Position numbers and translations under genes: made by a program
Source: Prochlorococcus sp. MIT 0701
GTDB lineage: Bacteria > Cyanobacteriota > Cyanobacteriia > PCC-6307 > Cyanobiaceae
Direction: 5' to 3'
Assembly: GCF_000760295.1 (NCBI RefSeq)
Contig: NZ_JNBA01000036.1
Span: 1-64,000, forward strand
Length of the DNA: 64,000 bases
Shown here: one piece after another, positions 7,807 to 17,559 of the stretch
Layout: each line of letters starts with the position of its first letter
Numbering within the stretch: the first letter of the stretch is position 1
The notes under the pieces: generated by a model
Told to the model about the DNA's origin: nothing
Databases searched by the model: none
What the model saw: the letters and a program-made list of their open reading frames with translations, nothing else

Positions 7807-10557
7807 TTGAAACTGCTTCCCGGTGAAGAGCAACCATGGCCCTCTAATCCTTTGAGGGTTACTGAGGGAGAGATAAGACTGATCCTTGAGCAACGCTCTA
7901 AGGAAGGATCCCTTCGCTCAAGACTTGGCCTGCTAAGCCTGAAAGAAGGCGCAATCCTGCCTGGTTTACCTGTCGATGGTCTCAATAGCACAAGCCACCT
8001 TCGCATCAAAGCCATCACCACCAGTGTGTTGACGTCGCTGAACAGCTCAGATCCAGAACAACAAGAAGGGCTGGACATTCTGCAAGCATTGCTATGGGAG
8101 AAACTTAGCCATCGTCCTGAGACAACAAACGCCAGCGAAGCTGCTATCGCACAGCTTCTGGAAGCCCACCATCAACAAGCCTGGGAGCAACACCACTTAA
8201 GACAACACAGTCATGAGCCCCTGAGCCAACAGAGCGAAGAACATCTATTCCGCAGTCTTGAGGCAGCAGGTCAAGCCAGCCAGACCCAGCAACCGCCGCC
8301 CCTACAAGACACTGTTCGTCAAGATCCTCTTCTGGCCTGCGTCGCGACCCTGGCCCAGCAAGGCTCAACATCAGCGAAGGCACCAATTCAAAACACGCCT
8401 GACCCTCGATCACGGCTACTGCTGATTCTGGAATCGGCAGGTTTAATCGGACGGGAGGTGCTGCTCAACGACAACCTGCTGGAAAAAGATTGCGGGGACC
8501 TCATCGGCTTCCTCGAACAGACGCCTACAAGCCCAGTTGTGCTTCATTCCACTGCCAACGGCTATCGCGTCTGGGCTCCCGAGCGAATGACAAAGCCGAT
8601 ACCACTCTCCCAAGCCAGCCAACTACTTGAAGAACTAAATCCAAGGGTGATGGCCATCAGCCCCAAATTCCAAACCAAGGATCTAACCACCTTGGGGCTT
8701 TTGCGTTTTGCCTATGGAGAACCAACCAATCTCTCCAGATTTGTGATCAGTGGTCTGCTCTTGGGAATCACCTTAGGTTTCTTACTTGCCATTGGCCGAG
8801 ACGTCGGAGCTGCTCGCTGGATCTTCGGGATGGGGCTCACCGGATTGGCAGCTGGGGCATGCCTTGGACTACTCAGCGGCGGCTTCCGTATCGGAGTAGG
8901 CGTGATGTTTTTGGCAACTCTTCTGAGCTTGCTGACCCCCACGTTCAACACCGTGATTACAAACTCGGCTTTGCCGGACAGAGACCTTCTTCTATTGCTG
9001 CAAATAGGCCTAATTCTTATCGCTGCTGGTATCACACGAGTGGCATTGGAATGGATCCAAAGCCGATCTTTCCAAATCACCCAACAAAAAGGGGGAGCAA
9101 AGTTCCAGCTGGCCAGTATTAAACACTTACTAAGCCTGCCGACGGATTTCTTCCGTAAATACAACATCGGCGACCTTCAACTCCGCTTTAATGCAATCGA
9201 GCAATTGCGCAGTCAAATCCAAAACCTCTTGGAAGGGGGCCTGGTCAAGGTAGTGCTCACCAGTATTTATGTGCTGTTCATGTTGAGGATCAGCGTCAAG
9301 TTGACATTGCTGGCGCTAGTAATCTCCATGATGGTGCTTCTACCCACAGCATTGATCGGTCTGCAAACTCGCCCTCTGAAACGCCAACAGGAGGAGATCG
9401 AAGGACAAGCCCAAAGTCGCAATCTTGAGCTCATCAGCTCCGTCTCCAAGCTGCGTCTAGCAGGAGCTGAAGCTGCGGCCGCCCGCTGGTGGGGAGAACA
9501 GTTCCAACGCGTCGTGGTTCTAGAAAATGCTCTGGATATCAAAGAAGCAACCGCCGAAATCCTGCAGGGTGTGATGCCAAACCTTGGCAACCTGCTGCTT
9601 TACATCGTGATCACAAAACTGATCGCTGATGCCGCGACGACCCCTGCACTCAATGCACCCAACGCTGGCCAGTTACTTGGGTTTTTCTCAGCCTTCGGAA
9701 CATTTGTGGGAGGCATGGCCAGCTTCGCTGGGCTTGCAGTGGAAGCCTTCGATATGCCTGTCCTCTATGAACGAGCAAAGCCTTTCCTGACAGCCACACC
9801 AGAAGTCATCGATGCAGCGATAGAACCAGCCGAGCTGCGTGGAGCCATCAAACTCGACCGAGTGAGTTATCGCTATGCCCCAGATCTACCACTCATTCTA
9901 GATAACGTGAGCCTGAAAGCAAACCCAGGGGAATTCATCGCTCTGGTGGGTCCTTCAGGATCAGGCAAATCAACAATCGTGCGCATGCTGCTGGGATTTG
10001 GCACGCCTGAAAACGGAGAAATCAGTTATGACGATCAGCCACTTAATGGCTTACGCATCGACAGCTTGCGGCGTCAAATTGGCACAGTGCTACAAAGAAA
10101 TAGTTTATTCAGCGGCAGTCTGATGGAGGCTATCGCCGGAGGATGCCTGATCAATCAAGAGGAGGCCTGGGCTGCTGCTGAGATGGCAGGCCTGGCAGAC
10201 GACATCCGCGAAATGCCAATGGGACTACAAACCATTGTTTCTGAGGGAGGGGGGACCCTCTCTGGTGGTCAACGCCAACGAATTGCCATCGCCCGAGCCT
10301 TGGTGCGGCAACCGCGAATTCTGATCTTTGATGAAGCCACAAGCGCCCTCGACAATCACACACAGGGAATTGTGATTCGCAGTCTTGAAACACTAAGCAT
10401 CACACGTTTGGTCATCGCCCATCGACTGAGCACAATTCGCCACGCCGATCGCATCATTGTGCTAGAGAAAGGTCAAGTGCAGCAACAAGGCACATTCGAA
10501 AGTCTGATGAATGAAGCTGGGCTATTTGCCCGCTTAATGGAGAGGCAAGTTTCATGA
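7807..10557 (+). CDS. NHLM-type peptide export ABC transporter, permease/ATPase without peptidase
   Basis: This 916-residue protein fits the NHLM system ATP-binding/permease family. A soluble N-terminal region of about 300 residues precedes a membrane domain of roughly six helices (about 311-640). A full ABC ATPase domain follows: Walker A GPSGSGKST at 715-723, signature LSGGQRQR from 818, and Walker B ILIFDEATSALD near 838. It lacks a C39 domain; the partner at 11.7 kb has one. The two exporters and the HlyD-like adaptor are the three-part set known from nitrile-hydratase-leader and Nif11-leader peptide clusters. The start is TTG at 7807, chosen for its ribosome binding site. Its stop overlaps the next start by 4 bases. 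The cargo is probably Nif11-leader peptides such as the one at 0.4-0.7 kb. Confidence 0.92.
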   Translation: MKLLPGEEQPWPSNPLRVTEGEIRLILEQRSKEGSLRSRLGLLSLKEGAILPGLPVDGLNSTSHLRIKAITTSVLTSLNSSDPEQQEGLDILQALLWEKLSHRPETTNASEAAIAQLLEAHHQQAWEQHHLRQHSHEPLSQQSEEHLFRSLEAAGQASQTQQPPPLQDTVRQDPLLACVATLAQQGSTSAKAPIQNTPDPRSRLLLILESAGLIGREVLLNDNLLEKDCGDLIGFLEQTPTSPVVLHSTANGYRVWAPERMTKPIPLSQASQLLEELNPRVMAISPKFQTKDLTTLGLLRFAYGEPTNLSRFVISGLLLGITLGFLLAIGRDVGAARWIFGMGLTGLAAGACLGLLSGGFRIGVGVMFLATLLSLLTPTFNTVITNSALPDRDLLLLLQIGLILIAAGITRVALEWIQSRSFQITQQKGGAKFQLASIKHLLSLPTDFFRKYNIGDLQLRFNAIEQLRSQIQNLLEGGLVKVVLTSIYVLFMLRISVKLTLLALVISMMVLLPTALIGLQTRPLKRQQEEIEGQAQSRNLELISSVSKLRLAGAEAAAARWWGEQFQRVVVLENALDIKEATAEILQGVMPNLGNLLLYIVITKLIADAATTPALNAPNAGQLLGFFSAFGTFVGGMASFAGLAVEAFDMPVLYERAKPFLTATPEVIDAAIEPAELRGAIKLDRVSYRYAPDLPLILDNVSLKANPGEFIALVGPSGSGKSTIVRMLLGFGTPENGEISYDDQPLNGLRIDSLRRQIGTVLQRNSLFSGSLMEAIAGGCLINQEEAWAAAEMAGLADDIREMPMGLQTIVSEGGGTLSGGQRQRIAIARALVRQPRILIFDEATSALDNHTQGIVIRSLETLSITRLVIAHRLSTIRHADRIIVLEKGQVQQQGTFESLMNEAGLFARLMERQVS

Positions 10558-11672
10558 GCCTGTTTCGCAAAAATGCGCTGGATGCCTTAGCGAGTCCTGA
10601 ACAGCTAGACCAACCTATTGAATTACTTAGGCCTAGCTACTGGCTTTTAATAATCTCACTGTTGGGATTCAGTCTCAGCATTGTGCTGTGGTCGATCTTT
10701 GGCCGATTACCGGTAAGAATTGAAGGACGAGGGATATTGATCAGATCAGAAAGCTTACAACTGGTTCAAAGCGAAATTGACGGACGAGTTCAAGAGCTAA
10801 AAAGCAATGTGGGTGACTGCATCAAGCAAGAAACAACCCTTGCAGTCATTGAACCAGTGAAATTAAAACTAGCGAAAGAGAAAGCCGAAAAAGAGCTAAG
10901 ACTTCAGATCGTCAATGATAAAAAATTAGGTCTGATAGCGATTCAAAGAGAAAATGAAGCCAAGAAAACTCTCACACGCTATAAGTTTTATAAAGAAGCT
11001 GTCAGTCTTAAAGAGTTGGAAACAAAAGAACAACAATTCTCTGAACTGTTGTTCAGCCTAGAAAACAGTGATGCTCAACGTGAACAAGTCATCAATCAAA
11101 AACGCAGCGAGATTGTTTCTTTAGAGAAAGAAATCGCACAAACCGCTGCCGTGAAAGCGCCTCGTGCAGGCTGCATCACAGACCGCCATGTGCAATTAGG
11201 ACAATTGGTGCAGCGAGGCGCCACGCTATTTGAGCTGGAACAAGACAAAGACAGCCATACACTTGAAAGCTTGGCCTTCTTCCCCGCCAAAGATGGTAAA
11301 CGCCTGCGCATAGGTCAACCAGTACGCGTAACACCAACAACAACCAGCCCACAACGCCATGGTGGTATCGAAGCTGAAATCCTTAGCGTGCGTCGTTTGC
11401 CAGTCAGCAAAGAAGCCGTCATCAACCGCCTCTACAACAAAGAGTCGCTATATAAAGCCATCACGAGCAAAGACGAAGGTCCATTAATCGAAGTCACCAC
11501 GTCCTTAACTAAAGACCCAACAACACCAAGCGGCTATGACTGGGGCGGCAGCAAAGGGCCGGACCTACAGCTCACAGCAGGCACACCAACAACGCTGCGA
11601 GTGCTTGTAGAGCAAAGGCAGCCAATCAGCTATGTGATCCCTCTATTGAGAAATCTCAGTGGGATCTACTGA
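10554..11672 (+). CDS. HlyD-family adaptor (NHLM-type secretion protein)
   Basis: This 372-residue membrane-fusion protein should bridge the inner-membrane ABC exporters and the outer membrane. One transmembrane helix (about residues 29-50) follows a short cytoplasmic N-terminus. A beta/lipoyl-like half (SEIDGRVQELKSNVGD), a coiled coil rich in Lys/Glu/Leu (about 95-195) and the second lipoyl-like half (VKAPRAGCITDRHVQLGQLV) follow. The order matches HlyD proteins of NHLM clusters, at a normal length. ATGA overlap with the upstream ATPase shows translational coupling. The next gene starts 12 bases after its stop. Confidence 0.92.
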   Translation: MSLFRKNALDALASPEQLDQPIELLRPSYWLLIISLLGFSLSIVLWSIFGRLPVRIEGRGILIRSESLQLVQSEIDGRVQELKSNVGDCIKQETTLAVIEPVKLKLAKEKAEKELRLQIVNDKKLGLIAIQRENEAKKTLTRYKFYKEAVSLKELETKEQQFSELLFSLENSDAQREQVINQKRSEIVSLEKEIAQTAAVKAPRAGCITDRHVQLGQLVQRGATLFELEQDKDSHTLESLAFFPAKDGKRLRIGQPVRVTPTTTSPQRHGGIEAEILSVRRLPVSKEAVINRLYNKESLYKAITSKDEGPLIEVTTSLTKDPTTPSGYDWGGSKGPDLQLTAGTPTTLRVLVEQRQPISYVIPLLRNLSGIY

Positions 11673-11684
11673 GGGAGACAAGAC

Positions 11685-13898
11685 ATGAACCTGCAGTCTT
11701 TCTGCCGTCAACTCTGGATCCGCATCCAAGCTCGTCTCAGCAAGCAGTGGGTACGTACCCCAACATTGCTGCAATTGGAAAACACGGAATGTGGGGCAGC
11801 CTCCCTGAGCATCATCCTCCAGTACTACGGCCGTTATGTACCGCTGACCCAACTGCGCGAACTTTGCGGCGTCTCACGCGACGGCAGTGATGCGGCCAAT
11901 TTATTACTTGCAGCGAAAAGCTTAGGGCTCAAAGCAAAAGGATTCAAAAAAGGATTGCTGGCTTTAGAACAAATCCAGCCACCAGTCATCGTGTTTTGGG
12001 AATTCAACCATTTCCTCATCCTCGAAGGTTTCATTGGTGATCGGGTGGCCCTCAATGATCCAGCTCTCGGTCCTCGAACTGTCAGTCGCGAAGAGTTCGA
12101 TACCAGTTACACCGGCATCGTCCTAACGCTGGAGCCAGGCCCAAACTTTCAAAAAGGCGGAAAGGCACCATCAGTCTGGCCAGTGATTTGGCGGCGCTTA
12201 AGCCTTGAACCCAAAGGAGCCCTATTCATTCTGCTAGCTGGTCTCCTGCTGATCCTGCCCCAGCTGGTGATGCCGATCTTTGCCCAGATCTATATGGATG
12301 AGATTATCGGCAATCAAATCCAAACGTGGTTAAAGCCAATGTTGTGGGGAATGGCCCTCACCATCAGCCTGCAAGTGGTGCTGCAGCATCTTCAGCTCAT
12401 CGGAACACGCGCCCTGGAGAGGCGACTAACCCGACGCTTTGCCGCACAATTTGAACACCAGGTTCTGGCCTTACCAGAGCGTTATTACGCCCAACGCTAT
12501 GCATCAGATGTAGCCAGCAGGGTTTCTAGTAATGCTCGAATTGCTGAATTCATCGGCGGAGAACTGATCCCGATGCTCACCGGCATTGTTCTGCTGGTGT
12601 TTTATCTGATATTGACTTTGCTCTACAGCCCAATTCTAGGACTGATAGTAGGCGTCACTACTGGCATCAACGCCCTCGTTGTAGCCATCAACCTTCGAGT
12701 ACAACAAGACTCTAGTCAACAGCTCCAAAAAGATGGGGCCAAAGCTGGCGCAGTCGTGGTAGGTGCCCTGCAAGATATCGACACCGTAAAAGCAGCAGCC
12801 GTAGAAAACGACATCTTCAGACGCTACGCGGGTTACCAGAGCCGACTACTCAACACTGTGCAAAAGCTCCAACTTCTCAACGCACGGATCAGGGTGATCC
12901 CCAGCGTCATGACTACCTTTAACGAGGTGGCAATTTTGTTGGTTGGATTTTTCCTGGTGATTCAAGGTCAGCTCACTCTAGGAATGCTCCTAGCAGCCCA
13001 AACCATTGCCAGCAACTTAAAAGCTAAAATCGAAAGCGTGATTGGCTTCGTGCAAAACCTGCCCGACTTGGAAGCTGAAGTACTCCGCCTGGAAGATGTT
13101 CTTGAACAACCTCGAGACCCATTACTGATAGACGCACCAAAAATTCAGGACTGGAATGGCGACAGGGAACGCCTATCAGGCGCCATCGAAATTCAAGACC
13201 TCTACTTCGGCTATATGCCACTTAAACCACCTCTCATCAATGGACTACGTCTATCTATCCAACACGGCCAAAGGATTGCTTTTGTCGGAGGCAGTGGCTC
13301 TGGGAAAAGCACAATCGCCAAACTGCTTGCAGGTCTCTATCAACCTTCCTCAGGACAAATCCTCTACGACGGTATTCCGCTAAACGAAATACCACGAGCC
13401 ATCAGCATCAGTTCACTTGCGATGGTTCAACAAGATGTACAACTCTATGGATGCAATGTTCGTGAGAACCTCAATCTCTGGAATAACAGCCTTCCAGACA
13501 AAGACCTTAGGCAGGCCTGCGCAGATGCCCAAATTCTCGACACCGTTCTCGGCCTGCCTGATGGCTTTGAAACCGTACTTAGCGAAGGAGGTCGCAACCT
13601 TTCAGGCGGTCAACGACAACGGCTCGACATTGCTCGTGCCCTGGTTCAAAACCCCAGCATCCTGATCCTCGATGAAGCCACCTCAGCACTCGATAGCGAA
13701 ACAGAACGATTAGTGGACGAGGCCTTCCGACGCCGTGGCTGCACACAAATCATCGTGGCGCACCGCCTCAGCACAATCCGTGATGCTGACCTCATCTTGG
13801 TCCTAGAGCGTGGTCAAGTGGTCCAACAAGGTCGCCATGAAGACATGGCGACCGTCACTAATTCTCCCTACCAGAAGCTCTTGGCGGAAGTGGCCTAA
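11685..13898 (+). CDS. C39 peptidase / ABC exporter (LanT/NHLM type)
   Basis: This 737-residue protein should cut precursor leaders after a double glycine and export the C-terminal part. The N-terminal C39 domain has the full triad, Cys36 (NTECGAAS), His109 (FNHFLIL) and Asp125 (NDPALG). A six-helix ABC membrane domain follows (about 175-460). The ATPase domain has Walker A GGSGSGKST at 535-543, signature LSGGQRQR and Walker B ILILDEATSALD. The intact triad and its pairing with a peptidase-less exporter and HlyD match the NHLM set. In Prochlorococcus MIT9313 a LanT/ProcT protein of this kind processes prochlorosins, and this is the likely counterpart. It is the last gene of the operon; the convergent cyclase gene follows after 25 bases. 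Confidence 0.94.
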   Translation: MNLQSFCRQLWIRIQARLSKQWVRTPTLLQLENTECGAASLSIILQYYGRYVPLTQLRELCGVSRDGSDAANLLLAAKSLGLKAKGFKKGLLALEQIQPPVIVFWEFNHFLILEGFIGDRVALNDPALGPRTVSREEFDTSYTGIVLTLEPGPNFQKGGKAPSVWPVIWRRLSLEPKGALFILLAGLLLILPQLVMPIFAQIYMDEIIGNQIQTWLKPMLWGMALTISLQVVLQHLQLIGTRALERRLTRRFAAQFEHQVLALPERYYAQRYASDVASRVSSNARIAEFIGGELIPMLTGIVLLVFYLILTLLYSPILGLIVGVTTGINALVVAINLRVQQDSSQQLQKDGAKAGAVVVGALQDIDTVKAAAVENDIFRRYAGYQSRLLNTVQKLQLLNARIRVIPSVMTTFNEVAILLVGFFLVIQGQLTLGMLLAAQTIASNLKAKIESVIGFVQNLPDLEAEVLRLEDVLEQPRDPLLIDAPKIQDWNGDRERLSGAIEIQDLYFGYMPLKPPLINGLRLSIQHGQRIAFVGGSGSGKSTIAKLLAGLYQPSSGQILYDGIPLNEIPRAISISSLAMVQQDVQLYGCNVRENLNLWNNSLPDKDLRQACADAQILDTVLGLPDGFETVLSEGGRNLSGGQRQRLDIARALVQNPSILILDEATSALDSETERLVDEAFRRRGCTQIIVAHRLSTIRDADLILVLERGQVVQQGRHEDMATVTNSPYQKLLAEVA

Positions 13899-13923
13899 TC
13901 AATGGTTTAACAACCACAACCCA

Positions 13924-15852
13924 TCACCCTCTCTCAGAAAGGCTATAAACCTCAAGGCGCCCAATCCCCTTTAGCTCTTGCATCCCCAAAGATCGGATAG
14001 CAAAACCCTCTCCTGCCAATTCTGAGGTGCACTGATCGAAAAGAATGGATTGATCCAGGCTGCGGGTCAAACCCTCCAGACGGCTAGCAAGGTTGACGGT
14101 GTCTCCGATCACGGAAAGTCCCCCAAGCTTGCGACCACCAATACCACCAGCCAAGACGATGCCGCTAGCGATACCAATACCATTAACCAGAGGCTCCACT
14201 CCCTCCGCCTGCCAGAGACGATTCAGATGAACAAGCCTCTCACGCATCGCCATAGCACAACAAATAGCGGATTGCGCTTCTGCAGATTCACCACGACCAT
14301 CGGGCAGACCAAACACGGCCATCACGGCATCGCCAATAAACTTGTCGAGGAATCCATGGTGGTCCCATACCACCGAACGCATCTCATCGAGATAATGATT
14401 GAGCTGCTCAAGATGAGCACGAACTCGGCCCTGCTCGCTGCGCTGTCTAGTCAGAACAGTGAACCCTTGAAGATCCGCGAACAACACACTGACAGATTTG
14501 AGCTGACCATCAAACAAAGTCTCCATATCACTTGGGTCGCTGAGCATGGGGCCTACAACGGAGGGGTCCACACAACGTTCCAACCAGCGCCGCGTCAAGC
14601 GCCGTTTGATCGACATACGTCGATAAGCCTCACCTCCATAGAGCAAAGCACCAACCACCAATGCGACAGGAGGTGTAAGAACGGGAATCCAGACATGACG
14701 ATGCTGCATCAGCGCATAGCCAAGGACAAACCACAAACCTGCGCATGCAAAAAGCACACCAAGTCGCCAACCCAAATCGGTGCGATAAAAAGCCAGTAAA
14801 AGTGTTAGTAGAACAACAAGGCCAACAAAAGTGCCTCTCTGCGGAAGTGACTGGGGCCAGGCCCGCAGTCCATCGCCTGTCAAAGCATTGCCAGTAGAGG
14901 TAGCAAGCAACTCCATTCCCGAAAGATCACCGAAGGGTGATGGCAGATCGCTTAACGCACTTCCACCACCAGACACAACAACACCCACCAAAACGACAGC
15001 CCCATCAACCCGCTCACGACAGGGATGCACCGCCCATTGCCGCGGATTGATCACATTCTTTGCCGACAGTCGCAAAAACCCGTGACCAAGGGTTGAGCAG
15101 GATCCATCCATCCCGATGGGCTCTGGCTCAGGACCATAGAAATTAAGAGTCTGGCCATCAAGGTCCAACTCGAGCGAGCGACCTGCCTGCTCCAATGCAG
15201 CAACTGGCAAAGAATGCAACGCCTGATGACCGAGCGGTTGTTCCAACGTGGTGGCATAAAACTCTGGTTGCAAAAACCGAGCTCCATGCTCAGGGGGAAA
15301 GAGATTGCTCAAGCCCAGCGAGAGTCTGTCAAGTTCAGCGGCGTCCACAGCAGCAGGACGCAAGAGAGAAATTGCACCGGCGCCGAGTTGATCTTCTGCC
15401 TCAACCATTTCTGCCGCCAGTACAAGGTTCTGCTGATGCGGCTCGAGGGCTGCGATAAAAGCCTTGTCGTCTGCTGGCCCGAAGACACTCTCGCCAGCGA
15501 AGACCACATTCAAGACCACCACATCAGCACCAGCCGCCATCAAAGGCTCCAAAAGGTCGCCGTAGCGCGCTCTTGGCCAGGGCAGGCTTCCCATCCCCAC
15601 GGCCCAGGCTGGCATCTGCTCCTGCTGCTCAAACCAGAGACCCTCCGCGAGGGTTGCATCGTCGATCACCACCTGCACGATCTCTGGCGAGGCCAGGCGA
15701 GGACCACGAATCCTGACGAGCTGACCCTCAAGATTGCGTTCCAATGCCCACCAAGGTCGACAAAGCGATGCCGAACAAGATGCCAATAGGGCAGAAGCCA
15801 GCGTCAGGACAACAGCCACAAGAAGCACTGGAGCATTTCTAAGAATGCGCAT
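13924..15852 (-). CDS. CHASE2-domain adenylate cyclase (class III)
   Basis: The 642-residue membrane protein should make cAMP from ATP in response to an extracytoplasmic signal. After an N-terminal helix (about 8-28) comes a periplasmic CHASE2 domain (about 40-330), then three helices (about 340-410) and a cytoplasmic class III cyclase domain (about 450-630). Metal-binding aspartates are Asp460 (LFADLQGF) and Asp508 (KFIGDAVMA). Lys504 and the GDTVN segment are the adenine-type determinants, and NLASRLE supplies the transition-state Asn and Arg. All catalytic positions seem present. It ends next to the convergent exporter operon and follows a FecR-like gene by about 75 bases on the same strand, so the two are probably co-expressed. 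Confidence 0.93.
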   Translation of the reverse strand: MRILRNAPVLLVAVVLTLASALLASCSASLCRPWWALERNLEGQLVRIRGPRLASPEIVQVVIDDATLAEGLWFEQQEQMPAWAVGMGSLPWPRARYGDLLEPLMAAGADVVVLNVVFAGESVFGPADDKAFIAALEPHQQNLVLAAEMVEAEDQLGAGAISLLRPAAVDAAELDRLSLGLSNLFPPEHGARFLQPEFYATTLEQPLGHQALHSLPVAALEQAGRSLELDLDGQTLNFYGPEPEPIGMDGSCSTLGHGFLRLSAKNVINPRQWAVHPCRERVDGAVVLVGVVVSGGGSALSDLPSPFGDLSGMELLATSTGNALTGDGLRAWPQSLPQRGTFVGLVVLLTLLLAFYRTDLGWRLGVLFACAGLWFVLGYALMQHRHVWIPVLTPPVALVVGALLYGGEAYRRMSIKRRLTRRWLERCVDPSVVGPMLSDPSDMETLFDGQLKSVSVLFADLQGFTVLTRQRSEQGRVRAHLEQLNHYLDEMRSVVWDHHGFLDKFIGDAVMAVFGLPDGRGESAEAQSAICCAMAMRERLVHLNRLWQAEGVEPLVNGIGIASGIVLAGGIGGRKLGGLSVIGDTVNLASRLEGLTRSLDQSILFDQCTSELAGEGFAIRSLGMQELKGIGRLEVYSLSERG

Positions 15853-15927
15853 CGGTGCCTGACCTAGGGATCACCTTGCTCACCCAATCAGTATGAAGAT
15901 CACTCAGATCTTCCAGGACTCATTGAA

Positions 15928-16692
15928 TCAAAACCGAAAAAAGCCACCACCAGGGATCCGAGGGGTAGAGGAAGGCACGATCGTAGGAATTGAAGGAATT
16001 CTCACTGATGGGAACTGAGAGCGTACATAAGATTGGAGTGAAGGCAAAGCAGCGATCTCAGTCTGGAAGCCCTCAAACAAAGGGCCTGCAAAGATGCTGC
16101 TGTAATCGCCAGCCGTTAGCTTTCTCAATGCTGAGATCATGCCATCAGGGGTCACCCGAAGCGATTCTCCAGATCTAATGATGACCGGCTCATCACTAAA
16201 CGATTGTTGATCCTGAGCTTGATCCCTCCTGGGAGATTGATCAGCTTGAGATTGAGGCTCCACAGAACGATATTCCACCTCACCCTCCAACACAGAAACC
16301 TCAGTAGCCCCATCGTCCGAAACCTGCAGAACGTAATTGGTGCCTCGAACACTCAGTCGGGCTGAACGGGTACAGCCATCTTGCTTCCCGGACACCAAAA
16401 TCTGCCCCTGGGTCAGTTGATAACAACTACTACCTAATTGCATCCTGGAAAACCGATTAAGGCGACCAGATGCTCCGGAATTGAACAGAAGCTGTCCGCG
16501 ACTATCGCCCGTGCTGACTTGCTCTGGCTCAGTAGCCTTTTGATTCACTTTCGCCTGTTGAGAATCGATGTACAACTGATTGCCATCGAGGATCTCCTGC
16601 ACCATTGCGGTCTCTGCAGCTTGAACCGAGCTCGAAAGCGTCATGGCCATCAAACTGAAGCCAGTGAAGAGACCCACTGGCTTCAGGATCAT
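15928..16692 (-). CDS. secreted FecR-like domain protein
   Basis: From ATG at 16692 the protein has 254 residues and begins with a clear Sec signal peptide (MILKPVG...LSSSVQA, cleavage near residue 25). The frame is open further upstream, and ATG at 16710 is an alternative start. The central part is a FecR-type beta domain: a RLSVRGTNYVLQVSDDG core followed by VSVLEGEVEY. A low-complexity Gln/Asp stretch and a proline-rich C-terminus ending GGGFFRF follow. In cyanobacteria such secreted FecR-domain proteins often lie beside CHASE2 genes, as here. The role is unproven, but binding in the periplasm and signalling to the CHASE2 sensor is a reasonable guess. Confidence 0.8.
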   Translation of the reverse strand: MILKPVGLFTGFSLMAMTLSSSVQAAETAMVQEILDGNQLYIDSQQAKVNQKATEPEQVSTGDSRGQLLFNSGASGRLNRFSRMQLGSSCYQLTQGQILVSGKQDGCTRSARLSVRGTNYVLQVSDDGATEVSVLEGEVEYRSVEPQSQADQSPRRDQAQDQQSFSDEPVIIRSGESLRVTPDGMISALRKLTAGDYSSIFAGPLFEGFQTEIAALPSLQSYVRSQFPSVRIPSIPTIVPSSTPRIPGGGFFRF

Positions 16693-16773
16693 GATGTCAG
16701 TCCAAACCATCACAAAAGCCTGATCAACAGCACAATCATTTTGCCCCAATCAGGCACGCGAAATCTTGCAACC

Positions 16774-17232
16774 TCAGCTTTCAATACGCCAGTCCTGATC
16801 TGAAGGAGTCCATGTGTTGAGCTCTTCAGCAGAGAACCAGAGGTTGATCTCAAACTGAGCGGTGTCTGGACCATCGGAGCCGTGGATCACATTACGACCG
16901 ATGTTCACAGCTAAATCCCCGCGGATGGTCCCCGGCTCAGCCTCCAGAGGCTTGGTGGCGCCGATCAACTTGCGGGCGCTCGCAATCACACCATCACCTT
17001 CCCAGACCATTGCAATCACCGGACCGGAGGTAATGAAATCAACAAGCCCAGCAAAGAAAGGGCGCTCACGGTGCACACCGTAATGCTCACCAGCCAAATC
17101 ACGACTGGGGGTGACCTGTTTAAGCCCCACGAGCTTGAAGCCCTTGCGCTCAAATCGACCCAGAATTTCTCCCACCAGACCACGCTGGACGCCATCGGGC
17201 TTGATGGCAACAAAGGTGCGTTCCATGGCCAT
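16774..17232 (-). CDS. ndk: Ndk, nucleoside diphosphate kinase
   Basis: Ndk transfers phosphate from ATP to other nucleoside diphosphates through a phosphohistidine. The 152-residue protein begins [20 protein letters not shown] and carries the active-site motif NVIHGSD with His117. The [11 protein letters not shown]-site and [16 protein letters not shown] segments are intact. ATG at 17232 gives the length usual in picocyanobacteria; ATG at 17226 is also possible. It precedes the FecR-like gene on the same strand, but as a housekeeping enzyme it is probably transcribed independently. Confidence 0.97.
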   Translation of the reverse strand: MAMERTFVAIKPDGVQRGLVGEILGRFERKGFKLVGLKQVTPSRDLAGEHYGVHRERPFFAGLVDFITSGPVIAMVWEGDGVIASARKLIGATKPLEAEPGTIRGDLAVNIGRNVIHGSDGPDTAQFEINLWFSAEELNTWTPSDQDWRIES

Positions 17233-17559
17233 GCTGATCAGTCGTTATTGCGGCCATCGTCCGTGTTGGAGTTACCGCTTGGCAAGCCAACCAATGGCCC
17301 TAGATCTGAATCAGACAAGCAGCAATGCCCTAAACCTCAACTGCACTGCTCTCTATCGAGGCCTTTCAACAGAGAAATCCAACTAGAAATGGCACACGCT
17401 CCACATTCACAGAAGATCATTGGGCTCGTGATATCGCTGCAAAGCCTGTCGCAGAAAGGATAGCTAAATCATCCGACCTAAAAGTTATCCACGCTGCTGC
17501 AATCCCAGGCAACCACCATCAACAGAAAACTGACAAGGGCCCAAATGATGCACTGGTGA
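17233..17559. other. 327-bp gap with no gene seen
   Basis: No coding signal, repeat or clear hairpin was found. It should contain the promoter of ndk at its left end. The decayed CHASE2 copy begins at its right end. Confidence 0.5.

Noticed and set aside
14050-14799. 249-codon forward frame inside the first CHASE2 cyclase gene
   Set aside because: It is antisense to a fully conserved cyclase domain and its translation has no domain character; a shadow frame.
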